Positions 8,108 to 16,469 of a stretch of DNA of 38,251 nucleotides are shown here, in pieces. Made by a program: the position numbers and the translations under genes. The notes below the pieces were generated by a model. The model was given only the letters and a program-made list of their open reading frames with translations, ran no database searches and had not been told where the DNA came from. Within the stretch, counting starts at the first letter, position 1. Every line of letters starts with the position of its first letter. The stretch covers positions 1-38,251 of the forward strand of contig CAMNRF010000014.1 in the NCBI GenBank assembly GCA_946551795.1, given 5' to 3'. The DNA comes from an uncultured Oscillibacter sp. GTDB taxonomy: Bacteria > Bacillota > Clostridia > Oscillospirales > Oscillospiraceae.

Positions 8108-8943
8108 TTTTTTACCCCGCCGAACCGGCGGTCCCGGGACTGATACGCCGCGATGGCCCGGTCCAGCTCCGCCTCGTCGAAGTCCGGCCAGAGGATGTCC
8201 GTGTAGTAAAACTCCGAATAGGCGCACTGCCACAGCAGGAAGTTGCTCAGCCGCAGCTCCCCGCTGGGCCGGATGATCAGCTCCGGGTCCGGAATCCCGG
8301 CGGAGTCCAGATACCCGGAGAATACCGCCTCATCCAGCTCCTCCGGCCTCCGCTTCCCTGCGGCGCAGTCCGCGGCAAACCGGCGGGCCGCCCGCAAAAT
8401 CTCGTCCCTGCCGCCGTAGTTCAGGCAGACATTGGCCTGGAAATCGTCCTTGGACAGATGCTCCGTGATCTCGTCGGTCTCCTTCGCCAGGGCCCGCAGC
8501 TCCGGGGCGATGGGGGTCATGTCCCCGAAGAAGTGGAGCCGGATATGGTCCCGCTCCATGGTGTCCACCGCCTCCAGGAGGTACTTTTTCAAAAGCGCCA
8601 TGATGGCGGAGACCTCCGTCTCGGACCGCTTCCAGTTCTCCGTGGAGAAGGCGTAAACCGTCAGGTACTTCACGCCGATATTCTTGCAATAGGTGGCGAT
8701 GCGGCGGAAGGTCTCCGCCCCCGCCTTGTGTCCCGCGGTGCGGGGCAGTCCCCGCCGGGTGGCCCAGCGGCCGTTGCCGTCCATGATGATGGCGATATGG
8801 CCCGGCATCTTTCCGCCGGGTCTGTCGAGGCCCGTTCCGCTGGGCCGGGACTGGCGGGGGGGCAGTGTCCCGGGCACACCGGTCTCATTAGAGCGGGGCG
8901 GCGCAAGCCGCCCCGTCTCGTTGTTCTTCTGTATCTCCGCCAT
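8104..8943 (-). CDS. uppS: Isoprenyl transferase (undecaprenyl diphosphate synthase)
   Basis: UppS condenses farnesyl diphosphate with isopentenyl diphosphates to build the C55 carrier for cell-wall synthesis. Family motifs are clear: HIAIIMDGNGRWA with catalytic Asp55, YAFSTENWKR, NYGGRDEI, and the C-terminal IIRPSGELRLSNFLLWQ and EFYYTDILWPDF. The frr stop overlaps this ATG as TGATG, which supports the 279-residue start. That start gives about 45 extra N-terminal residues rich in Pro, Arg and Thr before the conserved fold. Family members usually begin near KMPGHIAIIMDG, so an internal ATG at 8808 is an alternative. The extension is partly encoded by a perfect hairpin (8895-8914). The end of the gene merges with a stem-loop repeat. 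Confidence 0.95.
   Translation of the reverse strand: MAEIQKNNETGRLAPPRSNETGVPGTLPPRQSRPSGTGLDRPGGKMPGHIAIIMDGNGRWATRRGLPRTAGHKAGAETFRRIATYCKNIGVKYLTVYAFSTENWKRSETEVSAIMALLKKYLLEAVDTMERDHIRLHFFGDMTPIAPELRALAKETDEITEHLSKDDFQANVCLNYGGRDEILRAARRFAADCAAGKRRPEELDEAVFSGYLDSAGIPDPELIIRPSGELRLSNFLLWQCAYSEFYYTDILWPDFDEAELDRAIAAYQSRDRRFGGVKK
8894..8915. repeat. Perfect GC hairpin inside the uppS 5' coding region
   Basis: GGGGCGGC-GCAA-GCCGCCCC forms an 8-base perfect stem (9 with the flanking C-G) with a four-base loop. It lies about 30-50 bases inside the uppS frame. No T-run follows on the minus strand, so it is unlikely to be an intrinsic terminator. It could modulate uppS translation or mark a small inserted palindrome that created the N-terminal extension. 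Confidence 0.6.
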
Positions 8944-9500
8944 CAGACCGCCATCAATTCCTTCTCTTTTTTGGCCAGCAGCTCGTCCAGCGTCTTGCAG
9001 CTGTCGTCGGTGAGCTTCTGGAGGTCCTTCTCCACCATCTTCATCTCGTCCTCGGTGATCTCGGACTTCTTCTCCTGCTTTTTGAAGTTGTCCATGGCGT
9101 CCCGGCGGATGTTCCGCACCGCCACCTTGCCGCCCTCGGCGTACTTGCGGATCTGCTTCACCAGCTCCTTGCGGCGCTCCTCCGTCAGCTGGGGGAAGGC
9201 CAGGCGCAGGGCCTTGCCGTCGTTCTGGGGGTTGATGCCCAGGTCGGAGTTCTGGATGGCCTTCTCGATGGCCTTCAGGGCGGAGGCGTCCCAGGGGGTG
9301 ATCAGGAGCGAGCGGGGGTCCGGAGAGGCGATGGCCGCGATCTGCTGAATGGGGGTGGGGGTGCCGTAGTAGTCCACCAGAATGCGGTCCAGCACCGAGG
9401 CGTTGGCTCGGCCCGCCCGCACGGAGGCGAAGTCCGCGGCCACGGAGTCGATGCTCTTCTTCATTTTCTCCTCGTAAACTTTATACTCGTCTTTCAGCAT
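8943..9500 (-). CDS. frr: Ribosome recycling factor
   Basis: RRF splits post-termination ribosomes together with EF-G. The 185-residue length is exact for the family. It begins MLKDEYKVYEEKMKKSID, and the characteristic VRAGRANASVLDRI, VDYYGTPTPIQQIA and LLITPWD motifs follow. The C-terminal half has LTEERRKELVKQIRKYAEGGKVAVRNIRRDA. A GGAAGGA ribosome site lies upstream. It sits 50 bases after pyrH, as in nearly all bacteria, and its TGA overlaps the uppS ATG. There is nothing odd in it. Confidence 0.98.
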   Translation of the reverse strand: MLKDEYKVYEEKMKKSIDSVAADFASVRAGRANASVLDRILVDYYGTPTPIQQIAAIASPDPRSLLITPWDASALKAIEKAIQNSDLGINPQNDGKALRLAFPQLTEERRKELVKQIRKYAEGGKVAVRNIRRDAMDNFKKQEKKSEITEDEMKMVEKDLQKLTDDSCKTLDELLAKKEKELMAV

Positions 9501-9550
9501 GATGGGGTCCTTCCTTTCAATGTAAAAATATCATAAAAGCGCGTCCGCGG

Positions 9551-10267
9551 TCATTCGCCGACAATGGTGCCCACCTTCTCGCCGCACAGGGCCCGGATGA
9601 TGTTCCGGGGGTCCTTCAAGGCGAAGAGAAGCACGGGGATGTGGTTGTCCATGGAGAGGGACGTGGCGGTGGTATCCATCACCATCAGGTGCCGGGCCAG
9701 CACGTCGTCGTAGCTGATGGTGTCGTACTTCACGGCGGCGGGGTCCTTCACGGGGTCGGCGCTGTACACGCCGTCCACATTCTTGGCCAGCAGGATCACG
9801 TCGGCCTCGATCTCCGCGGCCCGCAGCACGGCGGCGGTGTCCGTGGAAAAGTAGGGGTTGCCGGTGCCGGCGCCGAAGATGACCACCCGCCCCTTCTCCA
9901 GGTGCCGGATGGCCCGGGAGCGGATGTAGGGCTCCGCGATGGAGCGCATCTCAATGGCGGTCTGCACCCGGACGGGGATGCCCTTCTGCTCGCAGACGTC
10001 CGCCACGGCCAGGCAGTTCATGACGGTGGCCAGCATGCCCATGTGGTCGGCCCGGGTGCGCTCCATCTTGCCGCCGCTGTTCTTGGCGCCCCGCCAGAAG
10101 TTGCCGCCGCCCACCACCAGGCCCACCTGGACGCCCAGACCTAAGCACTCCTTGATGGTGTCGCACACGCTGCCGATCATCTCAAAATCAAGCCCTGCGC
10201 CCTTGCCGCCGGCCAGGGCCTCGCCGCTGATCTTCAACAGGACGCGCCGGTAAACAGGTTTCGCCAT
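9551..10267 (-). CDS. pyrH: Uridylate kinase (UMP kinase)
   Basis: PyrH phosphorylates UMP to UDP with ATP in pyrimidine nucleotide synthesis. It is a hexameric enzyme of the amino-acid-kinase fold. The 238-residue length and start ([16 protein letters not shown]) are typical. Conserved stretches include [59 protein letters not shown] and [13 protein letters not shown]. It is the first gene of a long minus-strand operon ending in polC. In Bacillus rpsB-tsf lies directly upstream; here that pair is about 21 kb away and an XRE gene diverges instead. A weak promoter (TTGTAA-17-TATGCA) lies upstream in an AT-rich stretch. Confidence 0.98.
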   Translation of the reverse strand: MAKPVYRRVLLKISGEALAGGKGAGLDFEMIGSVCDTIKECLGLGVQVGLVVGGGNFWRGAKNSGGKMERTRADHMGMLATVMNCLAVADVCEQKGIPVRVQTAIEMRSIAEPYIRSRAIRHLEKGRVVIFGAGTGNPYFSTDTAAVLRAAEIEADVILLAKNVDGVYSADPVKDPAAVKYDTISYDDVLARHLMVMDTTATSLSMDNHIPVLLFALKDPRNIIRALCGEKVGTIVGE

Positions 10268-10316
10268 AGTGAGCCCTCCATTTTTCTCTTGTTGTGGTAC
10301 AAGAACTGTTTTGTCT

Positions 10317-10368
10317 ATTTTAACTTATTTTTCCGCTTTTGCATAGAGGGTACACAAAGTTTTTACAA
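10317..10368 (-). promoter_or_regulatory. Candidate promoter region for the pyrH operon
   Basis: On the minus strand TTGTAA (10363-10368) is followed after 17 bases by TATGCA (10340-10345). A second -10-like TAAAAT lies at 10317-10322 in an A/T-rich stretch that contrasts with the GC-rich surroundings. Either would leave a 50-70 base leader before pyrH. Neither is a full consensus, so the exact start is uncertain. Confidence 0.4.
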
Positions 10369-10404
10369 ATAAAAATCCACCCGCCGCCCCGCGGTCCCGC
10401 TCCG

Positions 10405-10458
10405 CAACCGATATTTGACACCCGGTTGGTAGCCTTTTCCCGGGAAACGTGGTATCAT
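10405..10458 (+). promoter_or_regulatory. Inverted repeat and extended -10 upstream of the XRE gene
   Basis: CAACCG (10405-10410) and CGGTTG (10423-10428) form a 6-base inverted repeat with a 12-base spacer holding a TTGACA. Downstream, TGG-TATCAT (10450-10458) is an extended -10, 25 bases before the ATG. The 12-base string GTGGTATCATGG is also found at the clpP promoter. The inverted repeat is a plausible operator for the XRE protein itself. TTGACA is too far from TATCAT (32 bases) to pair with it as a -35. Confidence 0.45.
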
Positions 10459-10483
10459 GGACAGGAAAAAGGAGGCGGTGCCT

Positions 10484-12022
10484 ATGAGCTTGGGCGAGAA
10501 AATCGGTCAGTACCGCAGGTCTCTGGGGATCTCCCAGGAGGAGCTGGGGGCGCGGCTGGGCGTCAGCCGCCAGGCGGTGAGCAAGTGGGAGACCAATGCC
10601 GCCACGCCGGACATGGCGAATCTCATCGCCCTGGCACAGGAGTTCGGCGTGTCCGTGGCGGAGCTGACGGAGACGCCAGAGCCATCAGCCCCGCCGCCGG
10701 AGCCCGCGGAAATCCCGGCCCCGCGGCGGCGGGCGTGGCTGTGGTATCTTCTGCTGGCCCTGCTGTTCGCCGTGCTGATTGGCGGACTGACCTGTGTTGA
10801 TTGGTATGGGACTCTGGGACAGTCCGATGAACCCGCCAGAGATCCCATGTCCGACCCCGCATCGGACTTTGCCCTGACATGGGTCCGGAGCGATGACACA
10901 AAGCCCTATGTGGAATTGGGCACCCAGGAGACCTTCTTTCCCTTCGGCACCTCCCTGGAGCTGACGGAACCGGAGGAGGTTCAGGACACGGACTTCCTCA
11001 CCGTAACCGCCCACCGGGCGGACTGCGGCACCGTCCTTATCGAGTACCGCCACATCGACGAGGACCTGGAGCTGGACCCGGAGATGCAGGAGCGGGAGGT
11101 GATCGACGCCCTTTCCACCATCTCCCACAGTGTCGCGACCCCTCGGGGCATCGGCCCCGGCAGCAGCGAGGCGGCCCTGCTGGCGGCCTACGCCGATGAA
11201 CTGGTGTTCTGTCTGAAAGAGGAGGGCGATTCCTTGGTCCCCCATGACTACTATTACGCCTGGTCCGCGTTTGTGGATGGATATTTCGTCATTCTCTTCT
11301 ACATGGAACGGGGCCAGGTCACTGGCATCCGCATGGAGGCCCTTGGAGAGCTGGGCGACTTCTACGCCCCGGACAACATCTCCCGCTTCCCCATGAAAAA
11401 CGGTGAGCCGGACTTCTCCCTCCGGGAGGAGCCGGAGCGGGAAGTGCTCACCGACACCCGGCGGGTCTACATCGCCTTCAACCAGCTGGTGACCAACGAC
11501 AACCTCACCGCCGAGGAGCAGTACGCCTACCGCCGGGACATCTTCGCCTTCCTGCCGGACCTGGACTGGTCGGAGCTGATGGAGATGGGAACGGCGGAGT
11601 ACCCGGAAGACACGTTCTTCGCCCTGCTGAACTGGCTGGAGCGCCAGGACGGTTACACGGCCTCAGAGATTTTCCACATTCAATGGGGCTGCACCGCCAG
11701 GGGCCTGGACGGGGCCTGCACAGATGCCTACTGCGAACTGCTGTCCCATGTGCTGTTCTACGATCCAGTGAGGTTCGCGAAAAATCTGGCCCTCGAGGGA
11801 CCATCGGAGGAGGAAAAACTCCAGATTCTCCGCCATACCGCCTATGACGCCGAATGGCACCCGATGGAGCTGGAGGCGGCACTGGAGACGCTGGATGACG
11901 CGCTGAATGGCGGGCGGTTTACAGAGACCGAGGCCGGCTGGGCCAAGCTCCTGCGGCTCTATCTCACCACCCCGATTGATGAGCGGAATGATCTGCCAAA
12001 GTCCCCATCGGAGCTGTCATAG
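10484..12022 (+). CDS. Membrane-anchored XRE-family regulator with large extracytoplasmic domain
   Basis: A 512-residue protein. Residues 5-60 form a helix-turn-helix of the XRE/Cro type (recognition stretch GVSRQAVSKWE). A Pro-rich linker (about 66-82), one transmembrane helix (about 84-105, WLWYLLLALLFAVLIGGL) and a roughly 400-residue acidic domain of unknown type follow. The layout suggests a one-component sensor with DNA binding inside and sensing outside; the ligand is unknown. I chose the ATG at 10484 because it sits 7-8 bases after a strong AAGGAGG site; a further ATG nine codons upstream has none. It diverges from pyrH and converges on the SLH gene. A similar but shorter protein lies at 37.4 kb. 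Confidence 0.85.
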   Translation: MSLGEKIGQYRRSLGISQEELGARLGVSRQAVSKWETNAATPDMANLIALAQEFGVSVAELTETPEPSAPPPEPAEIPAPRRRAWLWYLLLALLFAVLIGGLTCVDWYGTLGQSDEPARDPMSDPASDFALTWVRSDDTKPYVELGTQETFFPFGTSLELTEPEEVQDTDFLTVTAHRADCGTVLIEYRHIDEDLELDPEMQEREVIDALSTISHSVATPRGIGPGSSEAALLAAYADELVFCLKEEGDSLVPHDYYYAWSAFVDGYFVILFYMERGQVTGIRMEALGELGDFYAPDNISRFPMKNGEPDFSLREEPEREVLTDTRRVYIAFNQLVTNDNLTAEEQYAYRRDIFAFLPDLDWSELMEMGTAEYPEDTFFALLNWLERQDGYTASEIFHIQWGCTARGLDGACTDAYCELLSHVLFYDPVRFAKNLALEGPSEEEKLQILRHTAYDAEWHPMELEAALETLDDALNGGRFTETEAGWAKLLRLYLTTPIDERNDLPKSPSELS

Positions 12023-12051
12023 AAAAACGCCCCGCCGAAAGGCGGGGCGTT
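12021..12051 (-). terminator. Intrinsic terminator of the SLH gene
   Basis: AACGCCCCGCC-GAAA-GGCGGGGCGTT is an 11-base perfect stem with a GAAA loop (12026-12051). On the minus strand it is followed by a T-rich run (TTTTTCT). It lies between the two convergent genes, so it terminates the SLH gene and could block read-through in both directions, although the plus side lacks a T-run. Confidence 0.85.
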
Positions 12052-12059
12052 CACGTACC

Positions 12060-13256
12060 TTATTCCGGATACCGGGTCCAGACCTCGTAGGTTCTGCCGG
12101 GGAATTCGTCGCCGGGGGTGATGACCATATTGCCGGCGGTGCCGCCGTCCTTCAGGTAGAACATCCCGTATCCCGTCTCCAGCCTGCCCTCCAGGGTCAT
12201 CATATCCCCCTTCGTGCCGCTGTAGGTGGAGGCCCGGACGATCTTTCCGTTGTCCAGCGTGATCACAATGTCGCCGGCCCGCATCCTGGTGATGTCGTCC
12301 AGCTTCCTGGCGGGGAAGCCGTGCCGGCCGAAGACCCGGTCGCTGAGCATCGCCGCGTAGCCGCCGGAGCCGCTGGTCATGCTCAGCTTCTTCCCGTTGG
12401 CGTCATCATAGGACCAGATCACCGCCTGCACCTCCGCGCTGGAGTTGCCCGCGGCATAGGCGAACCCCCGGGTATCCCCCTTCCACTCATCGGCCACCCG
12501 CTGGAGCAGATCCTTCACGTTCTCCTCCGTGACAGGCAGGCCGCTGAGGAGGGTCGCCCCCACGGGCCCGGAAGAGGCGTACTCCCCTGTGCCGATGGCA
12601 ACACCCAATGCTTTCCCCAGGCGGTGGATCACCACACAGCTCTGGGCACGGGTCATCAGAGCGTCTCCGTCAAAATCGCCGTCAGCGTGCCCCCGCAGGA
12701 CCTCCAGCACGTAACAGGCGGCCACCGCGTCCCGGTATCCCTCCGGGATCTGCTCCCAATCCCTGACCCGCATATGGACGATCTCCCGCTCCACCTCGCT
12801 GCCTCTCTGCTCATGATCCAGCATGATATTGTAGGCCAGCTGGGCCATGTCGTACCGGCTGACATAGTCGCCGTCACAGCTCAGCTCCGGCCAGCCGGCG
12901 TCCCGGCCCATGGCGGTACCCTTCAAAATATCGTGGTCCCGCAGGGCCGCCATGCTGGACCAGTACCAGGGGGCGGGACCGCCGTAGCCCTGGTCCTCAT
13001 ATGCCTTGGCCTCCTTCGGGTAAAAAGCCCGGGCCAGCAGCACCGCGAACTGGGCGTTGGTCACCTTCTGCCCGGGCCGGAAGGTGCCGTCCTGATACCC
13101 GGAGACAATGCCCTTTCCGGCCACACTCTGAATCGCCTCTCCGGCCCAGTACCCGGCGGGGACATCGGAAAACCCCGTCCCTGCCGCTGAGGCAGGAACA
13201 GCCGTCCCCACAAGGAGGACAAGTGTGAGCAGTAATGTGAGAATCCTCTTTTTCAT
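12060..13256 (-). CDS. Secreted S-layer-homology (SLH) domain protein
   Basis: A 398-residue exported protein. It begins MKKRILTLLLTLVLLVGTAVPASAA, a classic signal peptide with an A-x-A cleavage site near residue 25. SLH-type repeats follow: FSDVPAGYWAGEAIQ...DGTFRPGQKVTNAQFAVLLAR (first), a diverged second copy around YVSRYDMAQLAYNIM, and a third around GDFDGDALMTRAQSCVVIHRLG. SLH domains bind secondary cell-wall polymers and hold proteins on the surface. The C-terminal third (about 250-398) is not recognised. I chose the ATG at 13256 (GGGAGCGG upstream) over one seven codons earlier. It has its own promoter (13334-13362) and terminator, so it is a single-gene unit. Confidence 0.87.
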   Translation of the reverse strand: MKKRILTLLLTLVLLVGTAVPASAAGTGFSDVPAGYWAGEAIQSVAGKGIVSGYQDGTFRPGQKVTNAQFAVLLARAFYPKEAKAYEDQGYGGPAPWYWSSMAALRDHDILKGTAMGRDAGWPELSCDGDYVSRYDMAQLAYNIMLDHEQRGSEVEREIVHMRVRDWEQIPEGYRDAVAACYVLEVLRGHADGDFDGDALMTRAQSCVVIHRLGKALGVAIGTGEYASSGPVGATLLSGLPVTEENVKDLLQRVADEWKGDTRGFAYAAGNSSAEVQAVIWSYDDANGKKLSMTSGSGGYAAMLSDRVFGRHGFPARKLDDITRMRAGDIVITLDNGKIVRASTYSGTKGDMMTLEGRLETGYGMFYLKDGGTAGNMVITPGDEFPGRTYEVWTRYPE

Positions 13257-13291
13257 AGGCTTTCCGCTCCCATCCAAGTTCTTTGTACAAA

Positions 13292-13319
13292 GCGGGACGT
13301 GAGAATCCTCGCGTCCCGC
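13292..13319 (-). promoter_or_regulatory. Leader hairpin of the SLH gene / possible engB terminator
   Basis: GCGGGACG (13292-13299) and CGTCCCGC (13312-13319) form an 8-base stem with a 12-base loop, followed on the minus strand by CTTTGT. It lies just inside the expected 5' end of the SLH transcript. It could be a stabilising or attenuating leader structure, or the terminator for transcription arriving from engB. Confidence 0.5.
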
Positions 13320-13333
13320 CTTTCTCTGCCTCT

Positions 13334-13362
13334 ATTATACGCAATGATTTCCAAAATTGCAA
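13334..13362 (-). promoter_or_regulatory. Sigma-A promoter of the SLH gene
   Basis: On the minus strand TTGCAA (13357-13362) is followed by exactly 17 bases and then a perfect TATAAT (13334-13339). This is the closest match to the housekeeping consensus in the window. The transcript would start near 13327 and run about 70 bases before the ATG. Confidence 0.8.
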
Positions 13363-13392
13363 TAGGCCGCGGGGTCTTTGTGAAATACCAAT

Positions 13393-13992
13393 TTATGGCT
13401 TCTCACAAGCCCCGTTCAGGAGCTGGATGAGCGCCTCCCTCCCCGTGCCCTTCTCGGCGGAGAAGGGCACCAGGGCATCGGCCTCCGCCAGCTCCAGCGT
13501 CTCCCGAATCAGGTCCAGAGCCGGCTCCACCTGACTGCGCTTCAATTTGTCCAGCTTGTTGGCCACCACGATCTCCGGACAGCCGCTCTCCCGGAACCAG
13601 CCGTGCATGGTCAGATCGTCCGCCGTGGGTTTGTGGCGGATGTCCACGATCAGGACGCCGGTGGTGATGAGGCCGCCCCCGTCCTGGAAATACCGCTCCA
13701 TCAGCCGGCCCCATCGCTCCTTTTCCGCCCGGCTCACCTTGGCGTAGCCGTAGCCGGGCAGATCCACCAGATAGGCCCGCCGGTCCACCTGGAAATAGTT
13801 GATCTGGGTGGTCTTCCCCGGGGAGGAGCCCACGTAGGCGAGGTTCCTCCGGCCCGCCAGGCGGTTGATCACCGAGGACTTGCCCACGTTGGACCGCCCC
13901 GCGAAGGCAAACTGGGGCTGGCCGTCCCGCAGGAACTGCTCCGGCGAAGCGGCGGACCGGACAAACTCCACTTTTCCAAAGTTCAGAGGCAT
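13393..13992 (-). CDS. engB: Ribosome biogenesis GTP-binding protein YsxC/EngB
   Basis: EngB is an essential TRAFAC-class GTPase needed for 50S subunit assembly. It is 199 residues, the usual size. The G1 motif is FAGRSNVGKSS (about 31-40), G2 lies around SSPGKTTQINY, G3 is VDLPGYGYAKV, and G4 is VVANKLDKLK. The G5-like motif is PFSAEKGTG. The ATG has a strong GAGAGGGAGGGG site and lies 21 bases after the lon stop. The tig-clp-lon-engB order is conserved in Firmicutes and suggests joint expression with the protease block. Confidence 0.97.
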   Translation of the reverse strand: MPLNFGKVEFVRSAASPEQFLRDGQPQFAFAGRSNVGKSSVINRLAGRRNLAYVGSSPGKTTQINYFQVDRRAYLVDLPGYGYAKVSRAEKERWGRLMERYFQDGGGLITTGVLIVDIRHKPTADDLTMHGWFRESGCPEIVVANKLDKLKRSQVEPALDLIRETLELAEADALVPFSAEKGTGREALIQLLNGACEKP

Positions 13993-14013
13993 GGAACCCC
14001 TCCCTCTCTCGTC

Positions 14014-16410
14014 TTACTGCCGCAGGACAGGCTCCTGCTCCCGAACCAGAGGCGGCAGGGGCGGCAGCGCCTCCTCCTCCCGGACGGGCGTCCGGACCGG
14101 GCAGAGGGCGGCGGCAAACACCTCGTCCACCGTCCCCACCGGAATGAACCGCAGAGCCGCCCGGACCGTCTGGTCGATCTCCTCCAGGTCCCGCTCGTTG
14201 TCCCTGGGGATCAGCACCGTGCCGATGCCGTTCCGCAGAGCCGCCATGGTCTTCTCCTTCAAGCCGCCGATGGGCAGCACCCGGCCCCGGAGGGTCACCT
14301 CCCCGGTCATGGCGATGCCGGAGCGGATCTTCCGGTCCGTCAGAGCGGAGAGCATGGCCGTGGCAACCGCGATGCCGGCGGAGGGTCCGTCCTTGGGCAC
14401 GGCTCCCTCCGGGAAGTGGACGTGGATGTCCTTCTCCTTCCAGAAATTGGGCTCAATGCCCAGCACCGCCGCCCGGCTCCGCAGGCAGCTGAGGGCCGCC
14501 TGGGCGGACTCCTTCATCACGTCCCCCAGGTTCCCGGTGAGCTCCAGTTTGCCGGTGCCGTCACAGGCCAGCACCTCCACCTCCAAGATCTCGCCGCCGT
14601 TCTCCGTCCACGCAAGGCCGTTCACCACGCCGGTCTCCTCCCGCTCCGTATGGAGGGCGGGGGGATAGGGCTGGCAGTCCAACAGCTTCGGCAGGTCCTT
14701 TTCTGTAATGGTGATTCGCTTTACATCACCCTGCAGAAGCCGCATATCCGCCTTCCGGCAGATGGCGGCCAGCCGCCGCTCCAGCTTTCGGACGCCGGAC
14801 TCCCGGGTGTAGTCCCGGATGATGGCCCGGATCACATCGTCGTCCATCCGGAGGGCGCTCTTTTTCAAGCCGTGCTCCCTGAGCTGCTTTGGCAGCAGGT
14901 GGCGGCGGGCGATCTGCACCTTCTCCTCGTCGGTGTAGCTGGAGAGCTGGATCACCTCCATGCGGTCCAGCAGGGGCCTGGGGATGGTGTCGGTGGTGTT
15001 GGCCGTGGTGATGAACAGGACCTTCCGCAGGTCCACGGGGATCTCCAGGAAGTGGTCCCGGAAGGCGTGGTTCTGCTCGCTGTCCAGCACCTCCAGAAGG
15101 GCCGCCGCCGGGTCGCCCCGGTAGTCGCTGCCCAGCTTGTCGATCTCGTCCAGCAGCAGCAGGGGATTCATAGACCCGCTCCGGCTGATGGCCTCGATGA
15201 CCCGGCCGGGCATGGAGCCTATGTAGGTCTTCCGGTGGCCCCGGATGTCCGCCTCGTCCCGGACGCCGCCCAGGGAGAGCCGGGCCAGCTTCCGGTTCAG
15301 GGCCTTGGCGACGGAGATGGCGATGGAGGTCTTGCCCACGCCGGGAGGGCCCACCAGGCAGAGGATCTGCCCCTTGCTCTGCGGGTTCATCTGCCGGACG
15401 GCGATGGTCTCCAGGATGCGCTCCTTCACCTTCTCCAATCCGAAGTGATCCCGCTCCAGCACCTTCCGGGCGGCGTCCACACTGACCCGCTCCCGGGTGG
15501 TCACGTTCCAGGGCATCTCCAGGCACACGTCCAGATAGTTCCGGATGACGGCGGCCTCGGCGCTGCTGTAGGGCTGCTTGGCCAGCTTGTTGACCTCTTT
15601 CAGCAGGTGCTTCTCCGTGTCCTCCTCCAGTTGGAGCTCCACGATCTTCTGGCGGTAGACCTCGATCTCGTCGTCGTCCTCGTCCTCCCCCAGCTCGTTT
15701 TGCAGCACCCGGATCTGGGTCCGCAGGATCTGATCCCGCTGGGTGCGGATCAGCTGGTCCCGGACCTTGCCCTCCATCTCATGCTCAAAGCCCAGTACAT
15801 CGCACTCCCGGGCCAGAAAGCCGTTGAGCTTCCGCAGCCGCACATAGGGGACCAGCTCCTCCAGGATCTCCTGCTTGTCGGTGTACCGCAGATTGATGTT
15901 CTGAGCGATGAAATCCGCAAGATACCCGGGGTCCTGGCAGTCCATCACCTGGGCGGCCACCTCCTCCGGCAGGTTGTTCACCAGCCCCGCGTACTCGCCG
16001 AAGAGATTGTACGCCTGGCGCAGCGTCGCCTCCATCCGGGGCCCCCGCCGGACGGAGGCGGGCTCCTCGATCAGCTCCACATTGGCCTGGAGATAGGGCT
16101 CCGCCTGCCACAGGCGGCGCAGCCGCGCCCGCTGCCGCCCCTCCACCACACAGCGCACGGCATGGGGCGACAGCCGCAGAATCTGCCGGATGTGGGAGAC
16201 CGTGCCGACCTCGTACAGGTCTCCCTCCCCCGGCACATCCACGCCCACCTCCCGCTGGGTGACCAGGAAGATGTCCTGATCCGCCTCCATAGCCCGCTCC
16301 AGAGCGGCGATGGAGACCCGGCGCTCCACGTCAAAAGTCAGGTTCATATGGGGGAAAACCGTCAGGCCCCGGAGGGCCAGAACGGGGATATTCATGGTAA
16401 TGGGTTCCAT
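14014..16410 (-). CDS. lon: ATP-dependent protease La (LonA)
   Basis: Lon degrades misfolded and regulatory proteins in the cytoplasm as a hexamer. It is 798 residues. It has an N-terminal substrate-binding domain (PVLALRGLTVFPHM...), a long coiled-coil-like acidic region around 215-260, an AAA+ module with Walker A GPPGVGKTS (about 352) and Walker B LLLLDEIDK, and a C-terminal Ser-Lys protease domain. There the catalytic serine is in PKDGPSAGIA (about 675) and the lysine in GGLKEKTMAA (about 718). The C-terminal tail is Pro/Glu-rich. A GGAGAA site precedes the ATG. It lies 59 bases after clpX. There is no second Lon (LonB) between clpX and lon, unlike Bacillus. Confidence 0.98.
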   Translation of the reverse strand: MEPITMNIPVLALRGLTVFPHMNLTFDVERRVSIAALERAMEADQDIFLVTQREVGVDVPGEGDLYEVGTVSHIRQILRLSPHAVRCVVEGRQRARLRRLWQAEPYLQANVELIEEPASVRRGPRMEATLRQAYNLFGEYAGLVNNLPEEVAAQVMDCQDPGYLADFIAQNINLRYTDKQEILEELVPYVRLRKLNGFLARECDVLGFEHEMEGKVRDQLIRTQRDQILRTQIRVLQNELGEDEDDDEIEVYRQKIVELQLEEDTEKHLLKEVNKLAKQPYSSAEAAVIRNYLDVCLEMPWNVTTRERVSVDAARKVLERDHFGLEKVKERILETIAVRQMNPQSKGQILCLVGPPGVGKTSIAISVAKALNRKLARLSLGGVRDEADIRGHRKTYIGSMPGRVIEAISRSGSMNPLLLLDEIDKLGSDYRGDPAAALLEVLDSEQNHAFRDHFLEIPVDLRKVLFITTANTTDTIPRPLLDRMEVIQLSSYTDEEKVQIARRHLLPKQLREHGLKKSALRMDDDVIRAIIRDYTRESGVRKLERRLAAICRKADMRLLQGDVKRITITEKDLPKLLDCQPYPPALHTEREETGVVNGLAWTENGGEILEVEVLACDGTGKLELTGNLGDVMKESAQAALSCLRSRAAVLGIEPNFWKEKDIHVHFPEGAVPKDGPSAGIAVATAMLSALTDRKIRSGIAMTGEVTLRGRVLPIGGLKEKTMAALRNGIGTVLIPRDNERDLEEIDQTVRAALRFIPVGTVDEVFAAALCPVRTPVREEEALPPLPPLVREQEPVLRQ

Positions 16411-16469
16411 GGTATTCTCCTTTCAGGGGAAAGAGAGGAAGGGGCGCAAGGCGTCCCTCCCTCTCATCT

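Noticed and set aside
8000-8233. A longer cdsA beginning far upstream of 7999
   Set aside because: The extra residues come from the stem-loop repeat and the uppS end, and do not resemble the family.
10415-10420. TTGACA as the -35 of the XRE gene
   Set aside because: No -10 lies 16-19 bases downstream; the only good -10 (10453) is 32 bases away. It may be coincidental or part of an operator.
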